Of a stretch of DNA of 64,000 bases, positions 15,661 through 29,565 are shown one piece after another. Where the stretch lies: positions 98,473,001-98,537,000 of the forward strand of contig NC_060207.1 in assembly GCF_021130785.1 (NCBI RefSeq), given 5' to 3'. Source of the stretch: Homalodisca vitripennis. Taxonomy: Eukaryota; Arthropoda; Insecta; Hemiptera; Cicadellidae. Made by a program: the position numbers and the translations under genes. The notes beneath the pieces were generated by a model. It worked only from the letters and a program-made list of their open reading frames with translations, searched no databases and had not been told where the DNA came from. How positions within the stretch are numbered: position 1 is the first letter of the stretch; every line of letters starts with the position of its first letter.

Positions 15661-17332
15661 ACTGTGATTATATTTTGCGATTTGTATTACGAGACTTTCT
15701 CGTCATGAGTCAATCCATCTATCTCGTATTCAACGGAGAGGTAAACGCGAGTCGTGAACAAGGGTAAGAATATTCAGATTCAGTAAGAATATAGACGTTC
15801 GACAAATAAATTCTACTGTTTCTTCTTGTATGTTCATGAATGACAAAATGATTTTATAAATCCTGCGTTAGTCGTTCAAGTTGCACCTCCCAAAGGGCAC
15901 CTCAGCCTCATAGGACACGTAATTTTCAGATTTAGTAACCAAGATTTAGTTAGAGACTTGTTTCTGGGTTACCTTAAAGACCTCAATAACCTCAGCATGT
16001 ATTAAATTTTTTACAAACCACTCAATATGCTAAAAAAAATTAAGTTCCCAGAAGAAAAGTGTGTCTGAAGATTAATGTACATTGATGAATCCTTATTGTG
16101 TGACGAATTAAAACTCACATTCGTCTTATATTTCATGAATTCCTGAATATTTTTTATCAAGTTTATGTTAAAGGTAAAAATAAGATGACTAAGAATTGCT
16201 CAAGAAAGTGGAGACTAGCCAAGAACTCAATTAAACTTTTCCCGATCTGGCAAAGGAGTTCAAGAGCAGACAAGGATTCCTAGCAAGCACTTTGCGACTT
16301 GTTCGAAAATTGACCTTTCACTTAATACACCATTTTAAACTCAAAATCTACCTTCAACAGCAGGCGACCAAAGGGTCCAAATCGTCGAAAATCAAGTATA
16401 ATCTACAGATAACTCAAGTTCAAATCCCTTTTGAGCAGGCACAGTATTTTGTAGCATGTCTACCTCATACTCTACAGGCTCTCATTTAATTTTTCAAGGT
16501 CCATTGTGTATACTTGTTATCTTCGGCTATGGAGAGAGTAGGTTTAAACAAGAAAGGATAAACCTAATTTCCTCCTTTTTATCTCAGCTTATTTAAAGGG
16601 CCCTATATTTGGATACTAGATTTTCTAAAATGTTGTAATAATATCAATCGATTTAAAAGATCTGAAAAACTGACCTGACGACTAAACCTTATTTTATATG
16701 TTTACGTTTAGAAAGGTCTTAATGTTTTGTGAAAATGAAAGTGACAGTACTTTTAATAACAAATGTTTACTGGCTATCAAGGCGACGCTCACAGATCTGG
16801 CTCCTGTTCAGGCCTCAGAACCTAATGGGTTCTAATCAATAATCAAGAATCAAAGTTTGAACAACTTTCTCCGTATTGGTAGTCGGGAAAGTTGCCCTAG
16901 TAAAGAGACTGATTTATCGCTCTGATAACACTGCCACATTTGCTTGTCGGGACCGCTCTAATGCCGAGAGGGAACACTGACAAAACGAATCCCATATCAT
17001 AACAGTTTCATGGAACAAGTTCCACTTTTTGACATGTTACTGAGGAATGTTTTCTTCTATGTTCACCACGTCAAAGAAATGGTCGCGGTGAAAAAGATGG
17101 CCGATCACCCTCATGACTAACTCCCTCCATCTTCACTATTCCCGCCTTAGTTCGATACAAAGTCATGTATCGAACTTACGTTGTAAAATTTGTAATGCAG
17201 CTTTCCACCATGTGTCGATTTCTTTCCTTATTATCCTCATCCTGCATTAACAAATTTATGCTTACACGGCTCCAGCAGTAACATACAATATGCATAACTA
17301 CTTGATGTTGTTCAGTATCAACAGAATTACCA

Positions 17333-17549
17333 GGTTAGACTAATCACCAAATATACAGTATATTACAGAAACACTAAACAACACATGCCGCACTCACTAC
17401 AGGAGATGCGAGACTGGTAGTGAGTTGTATTGTGTCAGCTAGGGAACAGGGTATGTAAGAATTACTGTGATAACCTATGTAGCAACGATTTTGTATTTCA
17501 TATATTTTAAGCGATTAAGTTTCACAGTATTCTCACACTGATCAGACAC
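17333..17549 (+). repeat. Inverted repeat arm A (partner 19496-19708)
   Basis: This 0.2-kb block pairs in inverted orientation with 19496-19708. Over the best 175 bp (about 17374-17549) I count about ten differences; similarity continues more weakly to GGTTAGAC at 17333. The arms enclose about 1.95 kb without a transposase, so this is either a fold-back element or two insertions of one short repeat in opposite orientations. Confidence 0.85.
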
Positions 17550-18821
17550 ATTTACAGAACAATGTGCGTTATGGTGTTCGGTTCTTCTGCTTCAGTATCC
17601 TCCAACATGGGCCGACTTCACGGCTGGTGCCTCCCCCTCCTGCTTAATTCTTAGTGTTACTGGCCTCACAACCTTCACCTACGTTCTTATAGTTTTTGAT
17701 AAGCGTAAAATGTATAATAAATAATATTTCACACTAGCCCCGAAAATATATTATTATAGACAAACAATTTTAACAACATCAGAGATTCTCAATTGTAATG
17801 ACAACTTGTATAGTCAAAATAAGTCCCTTTTCAATTACAGTAGTCTACTGCACTGAAACTTTGAAGCCACTTTGCAATTTCCAAAAGCAACCGTTTTTAC
17901 CGTTACATAGGTCTAGAATTTGTTTGCTTGTTACCTTATTCAACATCCACGTGTTTAAGAAAAAACAGACTTATCCATTAAAGAAGAATAGAATAAAGAA
18001 TAAAGAATTTATTTCTCTTTTACATCACAATATATACAATATAGGTTCATATACTATCCATTAGGTCATATACTATCCATACATGACAGTTTACGAGGTA
18101 AAAAAGAAACATTGTGAATATCAGCCTTTCTATGTTTCTTTGTCTATTTATTTTCAACGACAATTCGTTTTGTGATAATGGCAAATTTCCGTTGCATTGC
18201 AACAAAATTAATCAAAGAAAAAAACAATTCTAAAAACAGGTTATTTTATAAATAAAAATCCTTAAACCACCATTTGATCTTTCATTAACTGTATCATCTT
18301 CCACTAATTGGATCTTGTCAATTACTGAACAACACACACGAATATTTGTATAGTCTTATGTAGGTTTTGAAAAAATCGAATCGAGTTCCAGAGTATAAGA
18401 TCGATTCATATTTGACGTATCAAGCGTTATGGAGCCTCAAAAACTCATTTCCTATGAAATTGCCTGCAAAAATATATTTCTTCGATTGAAATACCATTTG
18501 TTTTGTTATAAATAATGTTTTAATAATTCATCATTTATTCTTTTAATCCAAATAAATTTTAATAAATATTTTGATAACAGTCTATTCGTCAGCAACAGTG
18601 AAATAAGACTGGGGCGACTACCTAGCGCTAGGTCAGGCAGGTTCTAGAATAGCTTCGCTGTGATTACAGCAGTGTTAATGATTCTTAATATGACAGGTAG
18701 CAGTTTGTAAACAAACAACTGACCATTATTCTCGCACACCTTCTACCACGCTACATACACAAATATAATTATATCAATTAAAGCCATCGTGTGTCAGATC
18801 CTTCATAGTCATTTACAAATT

Positions 18822-19300
18822 ATTGGCTGAGCGTCAGCGAAGCCTATCAATTGAGAATTGACATCTACCTGTCAATGTCTATCTGCCTGTCTGTCCGAAA
18901 AACCGTCTGTCTGATTATATCGAAAATGAGCTGCCATATAGATTGGAAAATGTTCATGAATTGCTATATACGCTCTATTGATATTTCTATGATGGTTCAC
19001 ATAGACTTGCCTGGGTGTTATCAATTATTTTTATATAGGTCTTATGGGTAACCATGATAAAACTAGAAAATTACAGAACAAATACATTTTTCAACAAACT
19101 CAGTACATTCCTATGAAATTTTTTTTCTGGAGGGGTTTAAAAATTTCTTTTCTTATATGACTGGCCGCTGTTCATGTATAGAATTAAATAAGCTATAGAC
19201 TTGAAATGTTACATTGAACCTTAGCGAGGCCTGTTACGTAACACGTGGTGTGAAATATTCCTACCTTGTTTAATGTATTCTATACATGTAGTATTTTATT
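18822..19300 (+). repeat. Dispersed repeat family copy 1
   Basis: Begins TTGGCTGAGCGTCAGCGAAGC, has CTGTCTGTCC-type steps, then GGGTAACCATGAT and later CTATAGACTTGAAATG and GGCCTGTTACG. The last three blocks occur in the same order in copy 2. It lies between the two inverted arms at 17.3 and 19.7 kb. Confidence 0.6.
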
Positions 19301-19495
19301 TTCTACCATTATAATATTTACGAGTATTGTTCACCAGTAGGCAACCAATGTTTTAACATAAGTTTTCAACCATTTAAGTATTGGAATTACTTAGCGATGG
19401 TAAGGATTTTCAACGCTTCTGAAACACATTCCGAAAGTTATTTAAACAAATTAAAGTTCTCTAATTGTGGCCAGATTAATCAAGAACACGATGGA

Positions 19496-19708
19496 TGTCT
19501 GTTCAGTGTGAGAATACTGTGAAACTTAATCGATTTAAATATATGAAATACAAAATCGTTGCTACATAGGTTATCACAGTAATTCTTACATACCCTGTTC
19601 CCTAACTGACACAATGCAACTCACTACCAGTCTCGCATCTCCTGTAGTGAGAGCGGCATGTGTTGTTCAGTGCTTCTGCGATATATATGTTTGGCGATTC
19701 GTCTAACC
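19496..19708 (-). repeat. Inverted repeat arm B (partner 17333-17549)
   Basis: Reverse complement of arm A, including the shared GAGATGCGAGACTGGTAGTG. A short open frame overlapping this arm on the minus strand is considered incidental. Confidence 0.85.
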
Positions 19709-20984
19709 ATCTAACCTCTAGTCCCCCATATGCATGTTTGATTGTTTTACATAAACTTATTATATTTTTATCTTTCATTTTGAAGAGTTCATCGTTCATA
19801 TATTAATTTATTTTTAATTACAAGGTTTGTGTCACTTTAAACCAATTCTGCAAAAGCTTGTAAATTTAAGGCAGACATCCGGATATGTTGGTTGTCTGTA
19901 GAAACGACTTCTGTACATGGTCAGGTGATAGCACTTCTCTGCTATTTACTCAATCGTGATTTAAACTGCTTTTATTGGGTAGACTATGAATGAACATTCC
20001 GTACCGGTCCATTGTAAATCCCTGCAGTTTCCATTCAACTTCATGTTAGCAACTAAACATCAAGATCAACTTACAGTTTGTTGTGGATGCCAGAATTCTT
20101 ATGTTATTTACATTTGTTTTCACAAACGAGGTTAATTAACTGGTTTATAACTGTGACAGAAATGGCTTTTTTTCAAATATTTTGAGTAGAATCATAATTT
20201 ACAAAATATGATGTACAATACATCACCTTGAACCTTGTTCTTATTTTTTACAATTTCCTCAGACCAACCAACATTGCTTGTATTAGTAGAGTTGAAATAG
20301 ATGAATTCATTACTTTTACCAATCATAGGTCTACGGATAACTAATTCGCCCAGAATGAGAACATGTCACACAGAATATGTTGTATTATCGGACATCCCTT
20401 ATTTATTAATATCTTTCTTCCTCCCCCATTCCGGTCCAGTCACCTTCTTGCGTTGATGCGTGGAAACTTTGTGTAGTTATATATTGTAGTTGCAGCCAGT
20501 ACTGAACCGAATCATAAACAGAACGATCCAATATCTCAACTTTACTAACATTACTTTACCAAACATAAAAGCATCGTAAATTAATTTTACAAACGAGTTA
20601 AGGCTTAAGTATCCTTTGTTATCCGGTCAAGATATGCACATGAGTGTCCTTAGGATACCCACTCAATCTTGAAGTCCACACTGAGGTACCGCCAATAAAA
20701 AAACATTTTTTGAGGAACAAGCTAATCTTCTTTAGAACGTAGGAGATGTAATTATATCTATCTTCTTAGCTGTGCTTGTCGTAGGTAGAGGCCAAACAAT
20801 GTATATACCTAGATAGAAATTCCTACGTCACCACCTCCTATTCCATCTTACTCATAACAGTCCGAAGACCTCACTTCGATTCGATGGTTCCGAACCACAA
20901 AGCCCACATCTAGAAAGTAAAGCCTACAAACAACAAACGTAACAAGACAAGAGAGACTGTAAAACAGATTGCCGTAACTTGTTA
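19709..20984. other. Non-coding DNA
   Basis: Nothing recognised between the inverted-repeat pair and the LINE RT relic. Confidence 0.5.
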
Positions 20985-21300
20985 CACTCTCAGTATATCC
21001 GTAGATGGTTGACGCTTACACTCGATACCTATTTCCCACTCCAAACTCTTCCAAAGACTTTTCGATGGCAAAGTGACTCACGTTGTCAAAAGCCTTTACA
21101 CCATCTCGAGATACAACGTGAAACTGACGCAACTTCGATTGAGCAATGCGCTTCTGTCAAAATAACATATTCAGGACTGTGACATTTTCACCGAAGCCAT
21201 CGTCAAAATAACACTGATGCAAATACGTTTCCGAAGGCGCTCAGCCTAGATCGTATGGAGATGTCCGACTACAATTGAATTTGATATCGTCAAAGATCCG
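20985..21300 (-). pseudogene. Decayed LINE reverse transcriptase fragment
   Basis: On the minus strand, LSAFGNVFASVLF (about 21245-21200) resembles the LINE RT segment preceding the palm, and DGVKAFDNVSH (about 21105-21070) matches RT motif A with its first catalytic aspartate and the conserved AFD-x-V-x-H; it continues as AIEKSLEEFGV before a stop near 21008. Between these pieces the frame shifts and stops appear, so no functional protein is made. Sequence up to about 21600 may belong to the same relic but is not recognisable. The YADD motif was not found. R2- or Jockey-like placement is uncertain. Confidence 0.5.
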
Positions 21301-24300
21301 CTGGCTGAGCAGATTCGGACTTTTTAGCAGATTGTCAGGGAAACCTGCACAGCGTAAACAAGGTTGGATAGACGGGTTATAATATATTCTAGAACGTCAT
21401 TCCATTGTCTGAGGGTAACGCCACAAGCAGAAGTGTGCCGAGAATCGTCGCATGATCCTAGAGGAGGATAAACAACACCTAAGAAGCACTGATATAACTT
21501 CCGGAAAAAGGCTTAGTGGTTGAACAAAAAATAGTCCAAATTGTTCTGCCATCACGTTTATAGGAGGAATTTCCTCAATTCTGGCCACACCATTAATTTT
21601 GAAACAAATTTTGAAAATTTGCTAATATAATTTCTATATTATTTTTGAGGCCATGCATACTTCCATCGACTCAATAACATATTTTATGTATTATTATATA
21701 ATACACGCACTCAACGCCAATGCACAACAGGCTGCATTACTATATATTGCCTGGAAAGAAGTATAACTAGATTGCCACAACCCGCTCCACCAAACGATTA
21801 TTACTTTCTCGTAATTGGCTTAAGGCATCTGAGTGCTAAACATGTATAACTCGACATGTATAATGTTAGCAAACAACCGATAGCAGAGTGAGGATTCTTG
21901 AATATGGCACTCCATTCAAGCGATGTTGGTTGAGACGAAATCTCCAGTCTCACATAAATTCTTTTTATTTCCCTCGTCTGGATACATCCTCCAACGATCA
22001 ATCTGCAGATACGTGCAGAGCAAAATTTATACTAAAAAGAGTTTTAGCGGCTCAAACATTTAAACTCGTCGAAATCTGCGGAGACATCAGCGGCACAATA
22101 TAAGGGTAAATTTTAGGGAGAATCAGTTGATGATGGAATCTGAATCTTCGGTTAGGGCACTTCTAAATCGTGAGTTTTCATCTATAACTGGTTTGCATGA
22201 TTAAACAAAGTTATGGAGAAACGCTTCGTTATTCGTATGGCCCCTTTTACAAAAATCTATACGTCTTCAAATAATGAACTTAGTACGTTGTTTGACAAGG
22301 TTCAACATAATTCATCCCCTACACATTAATAAGGGTTTATTAATTTTAATTAATGTTGGCAATAATGTCAGGGCGACAGCATTACAAATCTGACTTTTGT
22401 TTACTTAGATGATATCAATACGTGATACCTGGCCTCCTCTTACTTAGAATACAGCACTATATTATATTTTAGCTTCTGTTGATTTAGATTAAAATTATAC
22501 TTCGTATTTTACTTTGAACAAGCTGGATTATAGCATTGCCCTACAGTCCCCGGCCAATCCTTGTTATTTAGTGACAGATTACGGATTCGTCCACAACGTT
22601 CAACAGTTGAAAGCGTTTGATAGAAGTGGGTTAAGTATCGAGCCTTGTAGTATACCTCGTTTAAATAGTTTGGCGTTTTTACTAGAGTCAAGTTAATGGG
22701 TTTCGTTTCCACTATGAGTTCCACGAAAACATATTAAAGCTGTTCGAAGCACGGACAGTACATTCTTCGAGGTTTCGAAGTGGGCTCTTGTAAGAAAAGT
22801 ATTTGCTATGCACATCCATAATGATTAACACTTACGTATAGCTCTGCTAAAATTGGCAGATGATAATGAGTCGTTGAATTAGCATCTTGTTAAAAACTAC
22901 TAATTTTATCTATTCAGTTAGATGTTTTTATTCTTAAGTATAGAAACTTATTTATAATAATAATATAATTAATTTATAACAATAGCCCTAGTTAAACTAG
23001 AATTGATATGATACTAAAATCTATCAATTTTATGTTACTCTTATGATTTAATATTTTAGTTTATTTATTTAATATTTAAACTTAGAACCTTGGTTTCAAC
23101 AAAAGGTTTATATCACCAGGATGCACTAAATTCACGTGTTTTTTAAAACAGTAAAAACCTATATTTCATTATAAGATATCCAAGCCTACTCTTATAAATA
23201 CCCTTCACAAATTTCGTTTTTACTTTGTTGTATTGTGGCAAAAAAATATTGCATCATGAAAATATCGCAACCTTTTCAATCTGTGACCCTCCCCAGGAAG
23301 AACGACCTTCCATTCACGGAGTACAATGCTCCCAATGATAAGGGGAGGAGCGTGCCAGAGGAGGCGCGGGCCGCCGCAGGGTCTGCTGGGGAAGAGTTAC
23401 AAAATCTTCACAAGGATGAAAAGGAAGCGGCAAAGGGAGGGATAAGGGATGAGAGGCAGACTTCTACAGGGCAAGGATGACCAGGGAGGACAAAGGGGAC
23501 GAGTCTTGGGCAATGACTACGAGGGTTGAGGAGTCAATGGTTCAGACCGGTTAGGTGTTCCTTGTCTAAACCTGTCCACAGTTCCTTGTTCCTATAGGAG
23601 CGGGGCAATTAGGCCTATTGTGGTAATTTATTTGCGACCCGTATAACATAATTTCCATAACAAATAAAACAATCTATATTTCTGTCAAAAACCATACAGT
23701 CACAAATTAGTATTAGATTATAATCAATCGTGTTAATTGGTACTGAATAACATTTGTATTGGCGAATACTGTATGTAGCCAAACAAGACAAACACTTTTG
23801 TCAAAGTTAGTCAAACAAATAAAATAATGTGCATACAAATTAACAGGCTTTACTAATAACAGAAGGCTTGTGAATCAAACTTCAAACACATGAACACGAG
23901 ATAAAACGAAAACAAAAAAAAAATGATAGGAGGTTAAATTTTCACGATTTGCTGGATGAGATGTATTGCAATCCTTTACATATATAGACAAACAACAGAT
24001 TCAAATTTAATTCTGTTTAATACATTTAATTTGTTGCAATTTTCATCAAAATGTTTCTTTTCTTACAAAACATTGTGGAAAACTCGAATTGGATCTATAA
24101 AGGAATATCACATCTGAAATAATAATATTAAAATGAGCTCCTTTGAAGTATATTAAACAGTGTTTTTGTAATAAATATAAACATTGTGGATACACACTTT
24201 GATAAACTAAATAAATTCTTGAGTTTTAAAAACTATTTAAAAACAAAAATGTAAAGATCTTAAGTGTTTTAGTCAAATAAATTAATATACTATATAGTAA

Positions 24301-24739
24301 TATAGTAAAGCAAAGAACAGGTTAAACTTAAGAACAGGTTCTTAATTTTTAGGTGATTTTAAGAAATGATGTGTTACCAGAAAATCAATAGATTCTTCCA
24401 ATCCCTTCTCACTGAATGTGCATTGCATTTCTTTAAATAATTGTTTAGTATTTCGAGCACTAAACTACTTTGAGGTAAATAGAAGAGTTATTGATTCTTA
24501 ATAAACTTTCATTTATTTGAAAATATATCAATTATTGTTGCTTTTAATAATAGACTACGCATTTATTTTTAAAATTTCAGAACTGTATAACTCGTGTAAT
24601 CGTCATTCCTTTTGTAAATATTTGAACACAAATATAAATGTAGTAATTAATGTCTGACCTTACTGTTTGGGCTTTTTATATTTTTAAAATCTGATAATTC
24701 CAATTTTTTATTTGATGTCATTATGATTAGTCTATGACA
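21301..24739. other. Probably old repeat debris plus AT-rich DNA
   Basis: 21.3-22.7 kb is moderately GC-rich and has broken frames on both strands, as expected of decayed retroelement DNA, but no domain could be named. 23.23-23.6 kb is a purine/GC-rich patch with a charged 81-codon frame opening at GTG (no ATG near its start); unrecognised. Confidence 0.4.
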
Positions 24740-24800
24740 GTGTCAGATTCCAGACGATACACTAAGAGGAAGGTGAACTGGAACTAAACTTAACATTCAT
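24740..24800 (-). repeat. Short solo fragment of the 34-kb repeat family
   Basis: AGAGGAAGGTGAACTGGAAC plus adjacent CAGATTCCAGACG match the inverted module ends of the 34-kb repeat, showing that the family is dispersed. Confidence 0.5.
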
Positions 24801-27800
24801 ATGTTTAGCTTGTGTGATTATAGTGGCTGGCATACTCTTCTATTGCAACGTTTGATGTCTGTTCCTCACATAATTATTTATTACTTCCCTAAAGGGAAAC
24901 AAAACATTGTGATTAGTCTTCTGCTTTACATTTTCTTGAATTAACCTCATAATGGAATTTTCATATGTAATGTATTTACTACAACAATGGAATGTTTTCT
25001 CATACAATATTTTTCCTGCTTCCTTTGGAGGGTCAACCCGGTTCGCTGTGTTTGTTTGTACCCTCAACCTCTTACTCACACAGTGGTTTCTGCCAACAGC
25101 GACGCGACTCTCTATAGGGGTGTTTACCAACGTGGCGCCGCGACCAGCGCAGTGACTTGCGCAGTGAGCAAGTGTAAGTACCTCAGATAGTTAAATTTTC
25201 ATTTGCTCGATAAAATCAAAGGGTGGAGACAATTGCAGAAGGGTGGAGTCACCTCGAAAACATGTTTGTTCATTGGACAGATAATAGAACAAAATGGGGT
25301 AGAGTGACAGACACTACCAACTTAGCTATTTTATAATACCAAATGTCCGACTCCGAACATACATATTTCGATTAGTTTTGAGCATTACTTGCCACGGTAC
25401 GAAAGGTTATATTCTAACACTGTAGAATTATCACGCTTCATTATTCTAGAAATAATGACAAGGAATATTCTTAATAAGTAAACTATCACATAAATAAAAA
25501 AAAAAATTAAAAGTCGTTGAAGCTAAAACCACACATTAAGGAATGTTGTTAGTTACGTAGTGCTACGAATTTATATTTATCGTTCACGCTACTAATCAAA
25601 TTGCATGACCATTTTATAAAGTCCGTTTTCCATAATTTGTTTAACCGAATTTGTTTGATTGGATTCATTAGTGTTGAGACAAAATTTCGAAATGTTTTAG
25701 GATCAATAAGCACTTTTAGGAGCACTCTCAATATGTATATATTCGAATGAAAAGTAAAAGGTTAACAATATATGACTATATTTACTCATGCTACATCCTT
25801 AAATTTTGATTTATTGATTGATGTGTTCATTTTTACATGCTATAGAAGTCAGATTTTAAAGCTTCTTAGTTTTTGGACAAGTATAGACAAGACACATACA
25901 GATGAAACATCCGTACAGTTCTAAAATGTTTACCTATGACTTTAACCCAACATGGGTGATTTACTTTTCTCTTCTATTTCATTTAGTTATATATTAAACT
26001 TTAACAATTTATTCATAACAGTTAATTATTTGCAAATATATTACATTACATTACAGTTTGAGTAGTTTAACATAAACAACTCTAAAAATATTGTGGGGGT
26101 AAAAAGTTAACAAATAAAATACATAAATTATTTCATCACTTAGATTTTGTTAACTAACTAAAAAAATAAAATAAAAAATTACGAGAGGCATAACTCCTAC
26201 AATATAGAATTAATTGTAGTTAACCAGTCCATACGTTAAAAACGAAAGGGAAAGACGGCTCTATTTATCTCGCCTTCATGACTCATAAAACAGAGTAAAT
26301 ATTTTCTATAAGGTTGGAAAGGAAAGACAGGCGCCAAATTTGAATGATGCGGAAGACTGGTCGTCACGTGGTTGGACAACGTGGAGAACTAAGGCATCAC
26401 TCGGCTTCCGTCTAGTGCATGAGGTAGGCATTTCAACACTTCAATTTACTTACCTACTCATTTGTAATTGGTAAAAGTTTTAATATCTTTACAAGAACAT
26501 TAGACAATATGAGGAAAAACGCCAAAAACGTAATCAAGAGGGTGGTTCCCGATTTACGTACACTTGAAATAGAGACCATACTGTAAATCTTGAAAGATCG
26601 TGTTTCAATTTTATAAAACTCTTTATTGTTCAACAGGAATCCTTTCTGAATATCTTAGCAAATCTACAACGTAAAGTTGTTTACAATAAAACGATGCTGA
26701 AAAGAATCAGGTTGTTGTTAACAATATTTAGTCTAACTTCACAGACGTAAGATTAATTTTGAGGAAGATGGCACATGTTGAGCTGATGGCCAAAGCGAAT
26801 CATCTGGATTAGTATAGTGATTCATGAGACGCACTCTCTTATCAGTTACTTTATCATGTTGACGACGTAAACATTACGTAACGTCCTTTGTCGTTTGCTA
26901 CAGCTGTAGAAGGGGTTAGAGGCAGGGCTTTGGCAGCATCATTACTACCGTAGATTTACTAAGTCACGCGAAAGTTGCACAATTACTATCTAATTTCATC
27001 ATTTTCACACATCGTTCATTAATGCATGTTGATTGCCTTGTTCCCTGCGTTAATTTGGAAATGTAAACTACTTGAATAATTTTGTCCGCAAATTTCTTCT
27101 TTTCAATGCATTCCAAGAAATAGTTTTAAGGTATAGTGTTTCGCATATTTTCATCATTTTAAACAGAATTTCCTGATCCTTCTTCAACAAATGATGTTCA
27201 ATACTAATAGATCGTGAAACACTTTGCTTATATCGTATACTATATGAAACAATTAAAATGAAAAATTCCTTCATTAAAGAGGCGGGGTTAGGGCTGTCAA
27301 GCCCTCTCCTCCACTCAACCTCAAAACAACTCCCCCCCCGTATAATGTTAGTTTTGGGAGTATCTTTGTCTTTAAACTCTACTTGTAAATAATCTATAAC
27401 AAGCAAAACACTTCCAATTCCTAAGTATTATTCCATGCAGCACCAGCGTCTCTCATGCTACCAATTTTATTAAGTCCAGACGAGAATTTTGAGTAAATTT
27501 ATAAACGGTTGGCATTGTATTTGTTATCACTTAAATAAATTTAAACGCGTTTTATGGGATGTTCTAAACAACACAAAATTGTAAAAATATGTCATTACTT
27601 ATTTCTTTAGAACCTTTTATTAGATTTAACTTAAATTTCATGAGTACTTTTACACCGATTGGTAATTTTTTTAATGCAACAGTGCTTCAAATGACTTATG
27701 ATTTTATCAAATTCAGAGCATTTATTTATTCTACATGATTGAGTGCAATGAAATTCAGCCAGCGTCGCATCAGCTTGAGTGCCAATATATGAACATGGCA

Positions 27801-29479
27801 TTATTTTTACATTCATATAGGATTAAGTTTAGTATTATAGTGTTAGGAAATAGTAATTGCTGTAGAAGGTCCAGGTAGTCGCCTCGCACGAACGCACCCC
27901 CACACTCACGATCGCAGTGTTGGGAGTTTGGGTCGTCCCGTGTTATTGAGTAACATCTTAGACTCACGATTAAAGCAATACTGTACGACAATTTCAGTGT
28001 GTTTTGCATTACTTGGTATTATTTTTCTCGTTATGATGTTTACAATCTATAATAACTAATTACATTAGAACAAAACTATAATTTAAAATATTTGATTGAA
28101 GAAATGCACTAGGTGAGTAACAGGGCGGACATCCCCTGGACTTGTGTGTGTGGGATTGTGAGATAATTGTCTGTACTTACGCCGGGTCGTTTCACCAAAC
28201 ATTTATTCCAAATGTTGCTCTAGTATGAAGAAGACACGCCTGGCATAAGGCTAGAGTTCTAAATAACGCAGAAGTTAGACCAAAACGAACTACAGCTAAA
28301 ATTTTTACAGATTATTAAAAAAATTCTCCTCGATTAAATTTGGTTTCATGACAACTAGGGCAACCCAGGTTTGCTGTGTTTACTTCTTTTTCATTGCCTA
28401 CCACATTGCAAAGTTTGAACTAAATAGACTAGAAGGATATTTTTTAAACAACTTTTAAATAAATATAATTTCAAACTTATTTTTTGTGTCTATTAACTCA
28501 AGAGCGAAAAAGTTGTATTAAGTGAAGTTACAACAGATTATTGAGTGATAGCTGGGAGTTACAAAAAACACTATAAAATACGTCATTGTTAGTTTAATTC
28601 AATGAAATTCGTGTCGCAGACATTTTTATTTGATTACATGCATTACAGATTTAGCACTATATGATCGGGTAAAATTAATTTTTGTCTACTTAGTTCGACC
28701 GGAAATACTGAATGTATTTCCAAGACTGATATGCTCTCTATCCAATAAGGGATATAGATATGATTAATTTGCCTCAGATAACAAATTCCCCTATATTCGT
28801 AGACCTTTCTTGGATACACACTTGTTACAAATGTATAAATTAAGACTTACGTAATACCTGGGATGTTTCTAGAACATTATTGGAATGTTTCTATTTTTAT
28901 AGCCGAACCTTTGTTTACATTCAAAAATAATAAAAGATAAAACTGCGAGTATGATGCATCATTCTTATCAGACCTTGTTCTTATCAGTGGGTTGCTATCA
29001 TCACAGCGACACGAGTGTTGTATTTCGCAACATTCAGCGTCATCAATAGTTTTACTTCCCAGCGTTTGTTAAAATCCAATTTTTAAAATATCTGAATGTC
29101 GTATTTTATTTTTTATAAAGATCAAATACTGCCTGAATCATGCATTTGTTGAAATTATTTGGTGTTATTATTGAGTTTGGCTAACTTTTTTATTTTGATA
29201 TAACTCTTGATAATCATTCTTGCGTTACAAATGTTTATAATATTGTAATTAAGAATATACTGTTCCACGGATTATAGATAGCTCCAGAGTTCAAAAATAT
29301 TCTTTTATTATAAATTAAATTATTTTTATTTTGTCCCCTTAATACTGAAACTTTAATTTAAAACAAGCATCTAATTTGGAAAACTACTAGAGTATTTAAT
29401 TTTGCACAGTTTTAGATAGCGGTCTCAAAGACGTATTTAAGTCCAATGTTCAGTATATGTTCACAATAAAGTACAATTG

Positions 29480-29565
29480 AAGTCGCGCTGGCCTGCGCGC
29501 AAACTGTGAGCGCGCGTGCGGGCAATCCTCACACACGATTCTCGCGTCGAGGTCAGTTTATGGTT
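29480..29565. promoter_or_regulatory. Short CpG-rich block
   Basis: GTCGCGCTGGCCTGCGCGC through GTCGAGGTCAGTT, containing several CG dinucleotides and an initiator-like TCAGTT at the end. No ORF. Confidence 0.2.

Larger units (their letters stand above)
12859..17332. other. Non-coding DNA with a retroelement end and a CpG-rich block
   Basis: Beyond the features at 13.8, 14.9 and 15.5 kb I see only short local duplications (e.g. TAACCTAAAATAT twice at 14272-14301) and incidental open frames. Confidence 0.5.
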
